Assembly: GCA_035610365.1 (NCBI GenBank)
Contig: CM069432.1
Location: 235,256,104 to 235,320,103 of the forward strand
Origin: Aquatica leii
Taxonomy: Eukaryota > Arthropoda > Insecta > Coleoptera > Lampyridae
Length of the DNA stretch: 64,000 nt
Reading direction: 5' to 3'
Shown: one piece after another, positions 10,166 through 21,607 of the stretch
How the letters are laid out: each line of letters starts with the position of its first letter
Numbering within the stretch: the first letter of the stretch is position 1
The notes under the pieces: generated by a model
Told to the model about the DNA's origin: nothing
Database searches by the model: none
The model's input: only the letters and a program-made list of their open reading frames with translations
Translations under genes and position numbers: made by a program

Positions 10166-11100
10166 CAATACTGATTTATGTATTTTTGAAAAAAAAAGAA
10201 AAGAACTGTACTTAGTAACGGTAGATAATACTTAATTAAACAAATATAAATAACCACACTAATTATAAATAAATTTTTAACAGTTGCTACAAGCCGAAGC
10301 CAACCTCTAGTTTAAGTTAAATTTAAGTTAGTTAATTAAGTAGGTTAATTAAGTTAGTTAAGATTAAAACATAAGTTAGTAGACATGTTAGGTAGTTTGT
10401 ACATATTGGTTGATAGTCCTTATGTTCATTTTTTTAATCAGATCATTAAAAACTGAACTGAGGTTTTGAGTGTCCATTATAAAATTGATGTTGTTTTTAA
10501 ATAGATTAAATAAAGATTATTTTTGCAAGTCTTTTGTTAAAACTGGTTTCAAAATCTAATATCATTGGGTTGTCAAAATTCAAGTCATGTTGCAACTGCA
10601 CATGATGTAAAAACAACGCTGTTTTGTCGGTCTTGGAAACGTTATTAATTTTTTTACAGTCATACTTGTGATTTGGAATACGTTTTTTTAGTTTTTGTTT
10701 AGCCGGACTTTAGTCATTATAACATTTGTTGCAGTTATTGCAATCATCTTTGTAGATGAGGCAAGATTTTTTGAGATCTTTTAGTTTAGTGTAAAATACA
10801 TTGTATAATGTGTTGTTATGACATAAAACTTATTTTATAGTATTGTTTTTTAGTACCTAAATGATTTGGTGGCCATACCCCATACTGTCAGTATTGGTCG
10901 TATTTAACACAATGGTCATCAGAGGAGGATCAGGATTGGGCGTTGAAATGTTAGTGGTGAGTAAGTGTTTGATTGACCAAAATACTAAAAATAAAAAACC
11001 AAAATAACACGCGTAAAAATAAAAAGAAATTCGATAAAAAACGTGGTCTTCTAACACGAAGTCAAAGCTGTAATAAAAACATGAATACAAAAAATTGCAT
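10166..11100 (-). pseudogene. PLE C-terminal part with GIY-YIG trace (minus copy)
   Basis: The reverse complement closely follows the plus copy at about 12380-13150. Shared blocks include CTCACCACTAACATT, CAACGC..AATCCTGATCC, CCAATACTGACAGTAT and a TTAACTAACTTAA-rich 3' segment. In the plus copy the same stretch encodes a GIY-YIG endonuclease (CIIYKIDYNDCDKCYIE). This copy is more degraded and its coding frame is not continuous. Together with 7321-7700 it is the 3' half of one PLE, facing head-to-head with the next feature. Confidence 0.7.
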
Positions 11101-11768
11101 TTATAATCTCACTGACGTACAATTCCCGATAAAGTAAATCAATGTTTAGCCTTAAGTTCAAAATTCACTTTCAACTATAACCAAAAATTACCGATGCTTA
11201 ATATAATTAAGGATTGCAAAGACTCGTGTCAATCCTGACGACAAAGATGCTATCAGGGGAAAATTAATGAACAACATTATCAATTTTGCAAACTAGAACA
11301 ACATAAAAACACAAAACTCTCAAGATTATTTTATATCTAAATTAATAAATACAACCAGGAGTTTTTTTAAAAAAGTGAAACATGTAATTATCACAATATC
11401 GGATAAAGGAAACTCGGCAGTTTTGATTGCTAAACAAGAATATAACAAATTAAATATTTTATTAAATGATCTTAACACTTACAGAAAAATGGATGTTGAA
11501 CAGACTGGTAGTGTTCAAAAGAAGAACAATTTCATTGTTAAATCTCCTAAAATACTACGGGTTTGTCAAAATTCATAAACTGAACTATACCCTTACACTG
11601 ATTGTTTCATGTATATGATGATATGTACTAGATAATTATATGCTTATATCGTTTGATGTATCGTTATTATTATTTACTAACATTTCAAAATATCTAACGA
11701 TAGAGCTAATTAATAAGTATTGCTCAAAGATGATAGAATTTACTACACTTAGTCAAAAAGGATATATA

Positions 11769-11942
11769 GGTCCGGTTTCACCAACTAAAATTTAACTGTA
11801 GATTAACTAACCTACGATTAAATTTAAAATCCTGTCATAGCATTGGTTAGTGGTTTTAAGCTAACCAATGATATGACAGGATTTTAAATTTAATCGTAGG
11901 TTAGTTAATCTAGAGTTAAATTTTAGTTGGTGAAACCGGACC
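11769..11942. mobile_element. 174-bp hairpin MITE, Harbinger-like
   Basis: The whole element is a near-perfect inverted repeat: GGTCCGGTTTCACCAACTAA at the left end and its reverse complement at the right, with a short loop near 11855. ATA directly flanks both ends, a possible 3-bp target duplication. The TIR sequence and 3-bp TSD suit a PIF/Harbinger-driven MITE. It sits inside the PLE reverse transcriptase. Confidence 0.85.
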
Positions 11943-13528
11943 ATAGACATTAATACTTTTCTGTTTGAGTCGAGTTATTTTCTCTGTAATGGACAACTTA
12001 AACTTCACTCCGCTTTTTTTGTCATATGTAGATTACGTAATAACCTGCGTTCCTAAAAACTAAATAGACTACACCCTTTTTATATTCAACAATTACAATC
12101 CAACCTTACAAGTTGAAAACAATACCCAAATTCCTTTTCTAGACATCCTTCTTATTAAAAATTCCAACAATATCCTAAGTGTTTAGTTCTCAAAAACTAC
12201 AGCATCCAATAGAATTTATTAATTCTCTATCAAAACATTCCCATAATCAAAAAGTAAACATAATCAAACTCATCAAAAACAAAATCTTGGCTTTAAGTAG
12301 TCCTCAGATTTAAAAGGAAAACCTAAAAATCCTACAACTCATCCTACATAATAACAATTATATTTCTTACGTAATCAGACGCTTACTCACCACTAACATT
12401 CCAACGCTTAATCCTGATCCTCCTCCGATGACCACTCTGTTAAGTACGACCAATACTGACAGTATAGGGTATGGCAGTTTAATTAACGTTCGGGGTCTGA
12501 GTCATCAAATCATTGAGGTACTAAAAAACAATACTATGAAAATAGTTCTATATCATAACAACACATTGTACAACAAATTTTACACTAAACTAAAAGATAA
12601 AATTAATGATCTCAAAAAATCTTGCATCATCTACAAAATTGATTACAATGACTGCGACAAATGTTATATTGAAAAACTAAAAAACTGTATTCAAAACCAC
12701 AAGAATGACAATCAAAAAACTAATAACGTTTCCAGGACCGACAAAACAGCGTTGTTCTTACATCATGCGCAGTTGCAACATAACTTTAATTTTAACAACC
12801 CTACGATATAATAGATTTTGAAACCAACTTTAACAAAATACTTGTTGCAGAAATGATCTTTATTAATCTATATAAAAACAACGTCAATTTTTGACCGCAC
12901 ACTGAATACCTCAATCTTATTAATATAATGAACATAAGAACTATAAACTAATATGTACAAACTACCTAACTTATCTACTAACATGTTCTAACCTTAACTA
13001 ACTTAATTAACTAACTTAAATTTAACTTAAACTAGAAGTTCGCTCCGCTTGCAGCATCTGTTAAAAAAATTTTAGAATTAGTGTGGCTATTTATTTTTGT
13101 TTAATTTAGTATTATCCACCGTTACCAAATAAAATACTTTTCTTACCAAAAATACACCTTTCACGTTGTCATAAATCCGTACTAAAAATTGAAATTGTAC
13201 GTTTGTCAAAGTTCACAATATGACGCGTGTTATATACTTCGTGTTTTAATTAAATGTTTTATTTGTTAATTAATCTTTATGACTCAGTGGTATGTAATTG
13301 TGAACCCTGTTATACTTCTTTTTGTAAGTTTTAAAGTTTTTTATAAAAATACATTTTTTTATGGAGTATCACATTTTATACACATAATTATAACGTTGTT
13401 AGTTCGTTCAATTTTTTTCAAATTTTTTACATTAATTTGATGTTTGTTTGTCATATAATTATACATTTTTTATTTATGTTGATAAAATAATATAAAAAAT
13501 GTTCTTTTCTTACAATAAAAAAGCGAGC

Positions 13529-13562
13529 CTGATGAAGTGTTAATCTCAAACACGAAACGTCG
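13529..13562 (+). other. Hammerhead-like core in PLE 3' end
   Basis: CTGATGA is followed by a GUGUU/AACAC stem, GAAA and CGTC. It has the hammerhead core order but no helix III between GAAA-C and GTC, and no convincing helix I with its flanks. Confidence 0.45.
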
Positions 13563-13724
13563 CAATTCCCTAAATTAGTTGCTTCTTTTCCTACCTCCTA
13601 TAAGAAAGGATCATTAATTTGATCCTTACAATTTAAAAAAGTAACAAATAGTGTCATAAGTGATCGAAATCAAAAACGTTTCCTTAAATTTAGAAATTTT
13701 AGTTGACTAATAACTAATTGATGT

Positions 13725-15369
13725 TAATGTGCTGTTTCCCTACAAGGGTTTGCGATCCAATTGGCTATTATGGCATGGGATACCGCCGCTCTAAAATTTT
13801 CTGTTGATGTTTGACCAAATCACTTGAGCAAATCCCTCAACCATGAGTTTTGCCAATAGCTGACTGATCTCTTTTCTATGCTTTTTCCTTCAATTATTAG
13901 GCGGAGATTCTCATAGCGCCTGCCTCGCATTATATGACCTAAATATTGAAATTTTCTCTCCTTGATTGTAAGGAGACTCTTTACCATTCGTTCTAGGATC
14001 TTTAGATTGGTCATATGCTCTACCTAAGAGTATTCGTCTATACGCGAACAGGATGACAAGAAAAACGTAGCACCGTAGTAGTACGTATTCCAAGATTTAG
14101 GTTGTGCTTTGTCAGTAGTGTCCTCGTGTTGTTAAGGACTTTTCGTGCTTGTTTTATTTTGATTTTATCTATAAAGACCAAATTGTTTGCTATGATCCAC
14201 AATGAAGTTTATAAAGGATTGGAGTTCCGACAGACTACCGGCTAGCACCACAGTATTCTCGGAATTACCATTAATTTTTATGCTTACATTTACATTAGCA
14301 AAAACTTTAATAAACACAGCCTTGAAACAAAGGTTGAACAAAAAAGGAGATAAAACACGTCTTTGTTACACGCTTCGTTTTGTTGCTAGTTCTTTTGATA
14401 AATGTCCTTCAGTTGTAATTATTGATTTTGTTTGATGCCAGTATAAGTCGCTTATGATGTTTATACATTTTGCATCAATCCCGTTTAATTTGAGGATTTC
14501 AGTTAGCTGTTGATGTGACACACAGTTGAAAGCTTTACTGTTATCAATGAAACGTGCAAATATATTAACGTTCATATCTTTACATCTCTGAAACAGCACA
14601 TTTAATAAGAAGAGAGCCTTCCTCCCATTCCGTTTCTAAAATCGCACAGTAAATGATTAGTCAAACGCGTTTTTTATATATCCGAGTACGAACAATGGGT
14701 AAAAATACTTAAAACGTGTGACATTATACTAATCATACGGCGGTAGTCGCAGTGTGATGCATTATTTTTCTTTGGCAAAGTTACTAAGATAAATTTTGTT
14801 CGACACCCACAAGTATTTTGTTGTTTTTGACTTTTTTTTTAAATATCGCACTGCGTCTGTTCTGTCCCTAACTGCAAGTTTTTTGTGCATATTGAAGACA
14901 TCGTGTTTCTGTTGAAAGAGTTTTATCTTATTGCATTTGTCTGTCAGCCAGAACTATCCTGCATTTTTTGCGGATAATCCTGTCGAATTCAGTGTCTTTA
15001 TTTTTGTTAATTGATAATGCTGCCTTCCTTCATTCCTAAGTGCTAGAGTTCTCTTGGGTCATGGTTAACGTGTGTTTCAGGTGTTCTCATAGAACGTCTA
15101 TGTCGCCAGTTTGTTTTTGATTTTCAAATCTTATTAACCTTTTAGGCTATTTTCGAGTTTTTAATTGATTTTCGTTTTTAACTCGGAATTGCCGAGTTTT
15201 TTTACGACGATATGTTTTGGTTGTACAATAATTTTCGTTTTAACAAAATGACAACTTTCTAGGTATGTGTTTATAACTTAATAAACCTCTTAAGCTCGCA
15301 TTTCATAACAATATGGTCAATTTGATGTTCTATATAAACATCGCAGGTGTTAGTAATGCAGAGTTGCTG
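13725..15369 (-). pseudogene. RTE LINE fragment 2, 3' portion (degraded)
   Basis: Minus-strand RTE protein traces are present. CEQQLCITNT and HQIDHIVMK (endonuclease C-terminus, 15300-15369) are followed by a decayed linker (14820-15150) and RT blocks NVLFQRCKDMNVNIFARFID, NSKAFNCVSHQQL and NIISDLYWHQTKS (14366-14599). QRRVLSPFLFNLCF leads to NTVVLASSR, a relic of the YADD region (about 14250). The C-terminus is LLTIKERKFQYLGHIMRGRR ... NSWLRDLLK and FRAAVSHAIIANWIANPCRE (13740-14014). The element continues beyond the hAT insertion at 18546-18790. It is far more decayed than the RTE at 1769-3948. Confidence 0.75.
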
Positions 15370-15377
15370 CTCACAAT

Positions 15378-18300
15378 CAGTGCCGTAAATAGATGATTTT
15401 TAAATTATCTATATACAGATAAAGATACTTTTCCAAATATTTATCTAGATACGGATGATAGATAATAAAAAATAATTTCATTTATATAACAAATAATAGA
15501 TTACAAAAAATTATCTAGATAAAAAACAGATAAAACGTTTGTATTAATATATTATAATAGTTACATATTAGTTTTTAAACAATCTTTTAAAATTAACAGC
15601 ACTTCGAAGATTTTATCACCAAGGTTATTTCTTCTCGGTGACAAAATTTGCATACCACTGCTAAAAGAACGTTCCACAGGAGCTGAAGAAGGCAATGTTG
15701 TATTGTATTTCAAAAACATTCTTTTAATTAAACAAAAATTGTTTTGAAATATTGAGAAGTCTTTTTTTTTGCACTCAAGATATGATGAAACTTCACAGTT
15801 GACAACATTTTGATTCGATATTTCTTTAGAGTTGACCAACAAAGACAAAGGATCTGTATTACTTTCAAAGTCATAAAACCCATCATTTTCATTAACAATA
15901 TTCTGAGAACTACTTAAGCTGGTGGAAGAACTGTCAGATTCTTGAAGATCAACAAAATTTTTCATTATTACACATTCAGCGAAAAAAAGTTTTTTGCATG
16001 TATCATAATATTCCTCTGCAGTCCAACCCATTTTAAATTGTGGGTGTGAAATTGAGCTTAAAATAAACCACTTGCTTTTTTCATTTGTCAAATCAAAAAT
16101 ATATTCAAATCTTCGGTCCAGCCCTTCCAGTAATGCTACTTTTAAAGGCTCACAATATGAAAGACGTGTCATCAATTGCAATTTACGTTTTAAAATGGTA
16201 AGTGTTGGAGCTACACAACCTAGATAACAGTATTTCTCACCCTAAAAATTAAAATAATTAGCATTAACAAGAAAGTCAATATATCCTACCTACTTGTAAA
16301 TTATCCAGGGAAATTGCTAAAGGCTCTAGAACTTGACAAAATTCTGCAAGAAAGTTCCATTCTTGTATTTTTAAATTTGTGAGTTTGAGTTTATCAAAAA
16401 CAGCTGATAGTTTTTCTTTAAATGATAGAAGTTTTCGAATTGAATCAAAAGTGAAATTCCATCTTGTCATAATTGGTACAGAAAACTTGCATTTACAAAT
16501 ATTGTAGGTAATGTCTGTAGCTAAGGTGCTTTTACTAGTTAAGTTCCAAAATGCTTGTATCTTAGCAAGTGAAGATCGGTGTAATTTTTTGTAATTGGAA
16601 TTTTGCAATGCTTTTTCAGCATCTTTGGTCGCTACAAGATTTAATGAATGAGCAAAACAAGTTATATGCTGGGGTAAAATTATTTCATCGGCCAAATCAA
16701 TTTCATCAGAATCTTAATTTTGTTTAACATTTACGGTCTTACACAATATACTACCAACATCCACAAATTCAAAATGTTCATTTGAGTCAGATTGAGACAA
16801 TACATCAGTATCTTCGTCCAGGATCATTTCATCAGTAGATGATGATGATGCTGATGTATTACAGTTACTTATAGCAAAGGAACTGTGCTCCTGATTATTT
16901 GTTATTGAAAATAACCGAAAAGCTTTTCCAAAATTGGAGGCGTTGTCAGTTACTGTGTGTGATTCTGGTAACGTCTATATTAAAGTTTTTATGTATAGAA
17001 TCCATACATTGGGCAATATTGTAATACGTGTGCCTAAAGAGAATTCTTCGGCATGCAAGAATAAATGATTTTCTTTGTAACATTGTCTCTTCAATGTAAT
17101 GTGCAGTCATACCCAAGTAACTTTTATTGTTGCAACTCCATATATCAGTAGTAGTGCACCAATAAGGTACTGTCGTAAAGAGTTCTTTCAATTTATTCTT
17201 TTGAATTTCATATTTACATAGCAGTCTATTAGTAACTGTAGATCGGCTAGGTATCGACAAGTTTTCCCCACCAATACCTCTAATTAAGTTTACAAATGCT
17301 GGTTTTTCTACTGTAGAGAGAGGACACATTTCACTTATGATGTAGTTAAGAATAAAATCTGAAATCTAAAAAAATATATAACTTTAGAAACCCAAAATAC
17401 TACTGCAAATAAAATAGAGATTGGCAGTTCACGAACGAACTGGTAAAAAAACGGCTCTTTTAAGTGAACTAGATGAGCTAGTTCGCAACTTTCAATCGAC
17501 TAATTTAAATTGAACGAATGAATAGGACAGGAATACTTAAGTTAGTGTAGTTTGTGACTTCTTACGTGAATGAAAACGAATCAAACTGGCAGGACAGTGC
17601 CTGCCCTCATTCCACATGAATTCAATGTTATAATGTTAATACAGTTTACGAATGAACTGATAAAATGAATGAGTCTTTTTGGCAAACTAGTTCACAACAA
17701 TGAACTGCTTTTCCCATTTCTAAAATAAAACCAACACTTACATGTTTATTGTGGAATACTACATTACGATCAAAAAGTTTTGACTGTTTTACCGTTGGTT
17801 CTACGGCATTACTATTTTTATTAATCCTATTTTTACTAAATCTCTTTATATTTATTCTTTTTAACAAAGATGGACGTTTCCTCTAAAAACATATTTAAAA
17901 AAAAACGAACGATCTTACCACAATATGACTGCGAAAATTTCCAGTCGACCTTGAAGATCCAGAAATATGTTGATTGCATGAGGTACATCGTGCCACAACC
18001 TTAGAATTTTTATTTGAAGCAATTTGAAAAAAATCACCATCCAAAATAGATAAACGTTTTTCAGATGTCGTACATTCTACAGATTTTTGTTGTTCTTCTG
18101 CTGATGTATTGTTTCTGTTTGTAATAAATTTATCCATTTTGCATTCAACTTCCAGACAAACTAATGTTCCTTTGTTTTCAACGACAATAATTAACAATAT
18201 CTATAGATACTAGTGTATTGATAAAATAAAAACATTTTGTGCCGAAGTCATTTACAGTTAAAATAACGGTTAAATCGTAAGTATGATTCCATATGCGTAG

Positions 18301-18537
18301 AATATGTATAGTTCGTAGGGGGCTTTTTTTTTAGCTTATATGTGTCTAATATACAAACAAATACACGTGTATCAATATGTATCATCTAGATAATTTCTAT
18401 CTAGATAAACAATTGATTATCTATATACATATAAATAGATACTTTTAAGAAAAGTATTTATATAATCGTAAAAGATCTTTTATTTTTTATCTAGATTGTT
18501 TATCTAAATAGTTTTATCCAGATAATTTACAACACTG
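15378..18537 (-). mobile_element. Complete hAT DNA transposon with 8-bp TSD
   Basis: The ends are CAGTGCCGTAAAT (15378-15390) and, read inward from the right end, CAGTGTTGTAAAT (18525-18537): 13-bp TIRs with two mismatches. CTCACAAT is duplicated exactly at 15370-15377 and 18538-18545. Subterminal regions at both ends are packed with ATCTAGATA-type motifs, likely transposase-binding repeats. The element carries one minus-strand transposase gene. It was inserted into the endonuclease region of an older RTE LINE, whose reading resumes on both sides. Confidence 0.95.
15561..18137 (-). pseudogene. hAT transposase, four exons, one frameshift and one stop
   Basis: Proposed exons on the minus strand are 18137-17919, 17882-17742, 17365-16294 and 16241-15561, all joined in phase 0 by GT..AG introns of 36, 376 and 52 bp. 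Exon 1 starts MDKFITNRNN and encodes a BED zinc finger (CTSCNQH ... NFRSH). Its join restores RSHIV-RKRPSLL. Exon 3 runs ISDFILNYIISEMCPLSTVE, then VTDNASNFGKAFRLF (catalytic Asp) and CFAHSLNLVATKD with TRWNFTFDSI. Exon 4 starts GEKYCYLGCVAPTLTILK and ends with the dimerisation motif LPSSAPVERSFSSG. Damage is limited: one extra base in a CACACA run near 16950 and a TAA at about 16711. The total is about 700 residues, normal for the family. The large intron 2 includes a 17420-17700 segment with repeated GAACTAGTTC-like motifs, perhaps a small insertion. Confidence 0.85.
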
Positions 18538-18545
18538 CTCACAAT

Positions 18546-18790
18546 AAAGCTGTACAAGACAATTTCCTCTTCTATTTAGTTTTCTTAAGCCATATTGTCC
18601 AACAGTTCCCCTATCGGTTTCCATCCTGACTTTCGCATTGAAGTCCTCAGACACTATAGCGATTTCATCTTTTTGTTGTAAATTTCATAGCTTCAATGCT
18701 TTATACGGTTTATCGTTTATTGTTGCGTATGATTGAATGACGTTTATACTAGAGCGGATGGCGGATAGATTAGCATCACACGGTAACTTA
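18546..18790 (-). pseudogene. RTE LINE fragment 2, AP endonuclease portion
   Basis: This continues the RTE of 13725-15369 across the hAT insertion. The minus strand reads SSINVIQSYATINDKPYKAL, then SEDFNAKVRMETDRGTVGQY and GLRKLNRRGNCLVQL, an AP-endonuclease core (usual G-DFNAK-G). The 5' end fades near 18790, so the element is 5'-truncated. Adjacent bases match directly to the part at 15369 when one copy of the 8-bp TSD is removed. Confidence 0.8.
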
Positions 18791-20080
18791 AAAAAATAAA
18801 ATCTATGACTGATTGTTTTAACCCAACATCAGCTGCGTATAATTATTTTTACAACACATTTATTGAAACCGTTAACAATTTTTTTAGGCTAATAGTAGGT
18901 AATGAAGTTATTCAGTTTGAAAAATGAACAAAAAAAAACGTAATCAACGTTTTAAACCAAACATTCTCGGAAATAAAAGAAATTGTGTTTAATTACCTTT
19001 AACACATTACGAGCGGTTAGTCCAAGTGAGCCAATTTAGCTGCGTAGCGGGGGACTTAAATATAATCCATTTTAAAGTAATAATTTTAAGTTCTGAACAT
19101 AAAAAGCAAAAATCTTTTTGTTAGCTTAAAAATCACTAGTATTTTTTTTGCCATTGTATTTGTAAACAAACGTTGAAAATATATTGCCATGGAAATCATA
19201 GATTCTTCTGTTTCGCAGAAACAAATATCTTTTACCGCCTTTAACGTAAATACTTTCTAAACGGGTACAAGCTGATAGACAGCAGTCCACAAAGCAGGTA
19301 GTAATACCCGTCCCATTCGTAATGTGTTAATAGACTAAACGGATGTACTTTTTTACACTTAGATATGCAATCATTGCTACCAAACAGAATCGTTAACGCA
19401 TGGTTTAAAAACGGATTATCTTGTGTTTCTAAATATGTTAAAGCACAACATCTACGGGTAATCACAACAAAAACTAACAGACAGATACAGAATTTTTTTA
19501 TTAAAACCCATTTCTCACGTGACCTATGACGCTTACATCAATATTGTTTTAGGTTGGTAGTGTTATCACTAAGTAACTTTTTTTAAAATTTATTCATACG
19601 TTTGTTTACATCAGGTGTCATACAGTTTTTGTCGTTTTCTTTATTCTCTATATATTTTAAAACAATTACAATCGTAACTATTCAGCAATATTTGTGTTTT
19701 TCTGTTGGTAAGTACTGAATATCAGCTGTGATATTAAGGCTATCTACTTCTTGTAATTTTATATTTACATTTCACAATGTAATGACGAGTTTTTTAAACA
19801 GTACGTATTCTCTTTAAGGTTAATCGATCAATTTGTCAAACATTTCCCGACAACATAAACAAGTTTTAATTTATCGTTTGTTAAACAACGAATTGCATTT
19901 GCAAAGCAAAATACACAGGAAGGCTTACCATACTTACGACACCCGTTGTTGAAAACATTTGCAATGGCATGGAACAAATTCCTAATAAATTGGTAGAAAC
20001 ATTATCTAGATCAACAGGTATAAACTCATTCTACTTTTAATTTTTTAATTTATAAGTTTACAATTTTTAGGATTTTTAGT
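18791..20080. other. No recognised feature
   Basis: AT-rich. A minus-strand frame at 19241-19465 (YLETQDNPFLNHALTILFGS) is not recognised. Weak plus-strand coding-like text at 19960-20060 may belong to the mariner fragment that follows. Confidence 0.4.
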
Positions 20081-20084
20081 ATAA

Positions 20085-20330
20085 ACTTTCCACAAAGCAT
20101 TAAAAACAACAAAATCGCGGTTTTTTGAGAACTATATTCTTTCAACTTGTAGCGTGTGCAATTTTGTGAATGGTTTAATCAACATTTAAATAATGGTATT
20201 TGGGATTTAACTTTATTTATGAACGAAGCATGGTTTTATTTAACTGGATATGTAATAGCTTATCGTACTTGGGCAACTGAAAATCTACATACTTTTGTGA
20301 AAACTACGATTACAACGTGTGAAAGTTGAT
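20085..20330 (+). pseudogene. Mariner-type transposase fragment
   Basis: The plus-strand frame reads RVQFCEWFNQHLNNGIWDLT, FMNEAWFYLTGYVIAY and RTWATENLHTFVK. This matches the central catalytic part of insect mariner-like transposases, which have the form R--FC-WF ... F-DEAWFHLSGYVN ... R-W--ENPH. The expected first catalytic Asp of F-S-DEA is Asn here (MNEAWF), so it would be inactive even if complete. No TIRs were located. Confidence 0.65.
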
Positions 20331-21607
20331 GAATAGATTACAATGTTAAGGAGAAAGATAATCGGTTCAACATTTTCTCACAATATTGTAAACGCAGAAC
20401 TTGACATTTGAAATCAATTTTTGAAGCAGGTACATGACAAATTGGAAACTTTTTAAAGATATCTAAAAACTTGGTTTCATTTTTCAATTAGATTTAACGG
20501 AATTACTAAAAAGTATAAAAATGTTTTTATTTTAAACATACTAAGTTTAAACCTTCAAAAAAATGTATGCTTATTTTTCCCATCGTTTTAGCAATTAAAT
20601 ATTTGTTAACAGTAACTAGAAAGATAACAAATTTAGAAAATCTTTTTAAAAAAATTATAGATAAATAGCTTAATAACAAGATCGAATACCTTGGATAAAA
20701 CCATAGCTGTACAAAAGTGTCAGTTAAAGTGATCAACTTTAATAAAACATGAAATAATGTAATTTGTAAAAAACTTGTCATTTGAAATGCGCTGTACACA
20801 ATATTGACACGACAAATTCATCCTTATGGTTTTTATTGTCTTTGTTGTAGGATTTGTGTTGTTTGCTTAAGTTTTGAAATTTTGATTGGTGCTAAAGTGT
20901 ATTTGTGAAGAAAACTTTGCAAAGTAACTCAAAAACTATTACATTATTTGGCCAATAAAGTTTTTGCTGTATACTTTTCAAATTTTTTACGACAAAAACA
21001 GAGAGTTATTTCATAAATGTCTGTGTAGACCACTTTGGCTAACGACTAGTAGCGTGTTCTATTAGATAAGAAAACATAATAATAAATAATAATAAAGTTA
21101 TGTCATTATTACATTTTGGATGTAGGTATAGTAAATTCTTATATTTTTTACAAAAAAAATATATAAATTGCGCAAAAAAACCTTTGGTTGAATTTCCAAT
21201 ATACATATATACACAGTAAAAGCTACTCTATTCAAGAGAAAATCGAGAGAAAAATATTTACTTAACATAAAATACCAAGATAGTGTAAGCATTGCGTAAA
21301 AATAGAGAAAAAGTTTAGTTGCATTTGGTATTAATTGTTTGTTATATTTTATTTTTAAAATAAATGGTAAATATAAAATAAATAAACTTCCTTTTTGGTA
21401 GTTTTAACGGGAGACAAACACATATCGTAATGCAAGTGTATCAGAAAATATTCAAGACATTTTTTGTGAGCAATATTCACTGATAAAACGGTTTACAAGC
21501 TCATCATCAAAAAGCTTTACAGTTGTACAATATAAATAAAAAAATCAAAGTAATTCTTGTGGTAAAGTCAAAAAAACGTAATTTAACATTAAACTTTTTA
21601 AATCATT
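20331..21607. other. No recognised feature
   Basis: Very AT-rich DNA. Minus-strand frames at 20527-20799 and 21098-21292 are low-complexity hydrophobic readings without a family signature. Confidence 0.5.

Larger units (their letters stand above)
11101..13640 (+). pseudogene. Penelope-like element, degraded RT and GIY-YIG (plus copy)
   Basis: PLE reverse transcriptase traces run in order. MNNIINFAN and VKHVIITISDKGNSAVLI (11375-11420) are followed by EYNKLNILLNDLNTYRKM and MLISFDVSLLLFTNISKYLT with IELINKYCSKMIEF (11640-11740). The hairpin MITE interrupts here, then FESSYFLCNG (about 11970) and QIPFLDILLIKN (12125) follow. The C-terminal GIY-YIG endonuclease block is KSCIIYKIDYNDCDKCYIE with HHAQLQHNFNF (12620-12800), in the intact frame 12428-12811. 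The 3' end holds a hammerhead-like core at 13529. Multiple stops and shifts abolish function. PLE RTs are telomerase-like enzymes with a C-terminal GIY-YIG nuclease, and this layout fits. Confidence 0.75.

Noticed and set aside
16830..16860. GATGATGAT microsatellite
   Set aside because: It is within the hAT transposase and encodes a Ser run; no separate role is needed.
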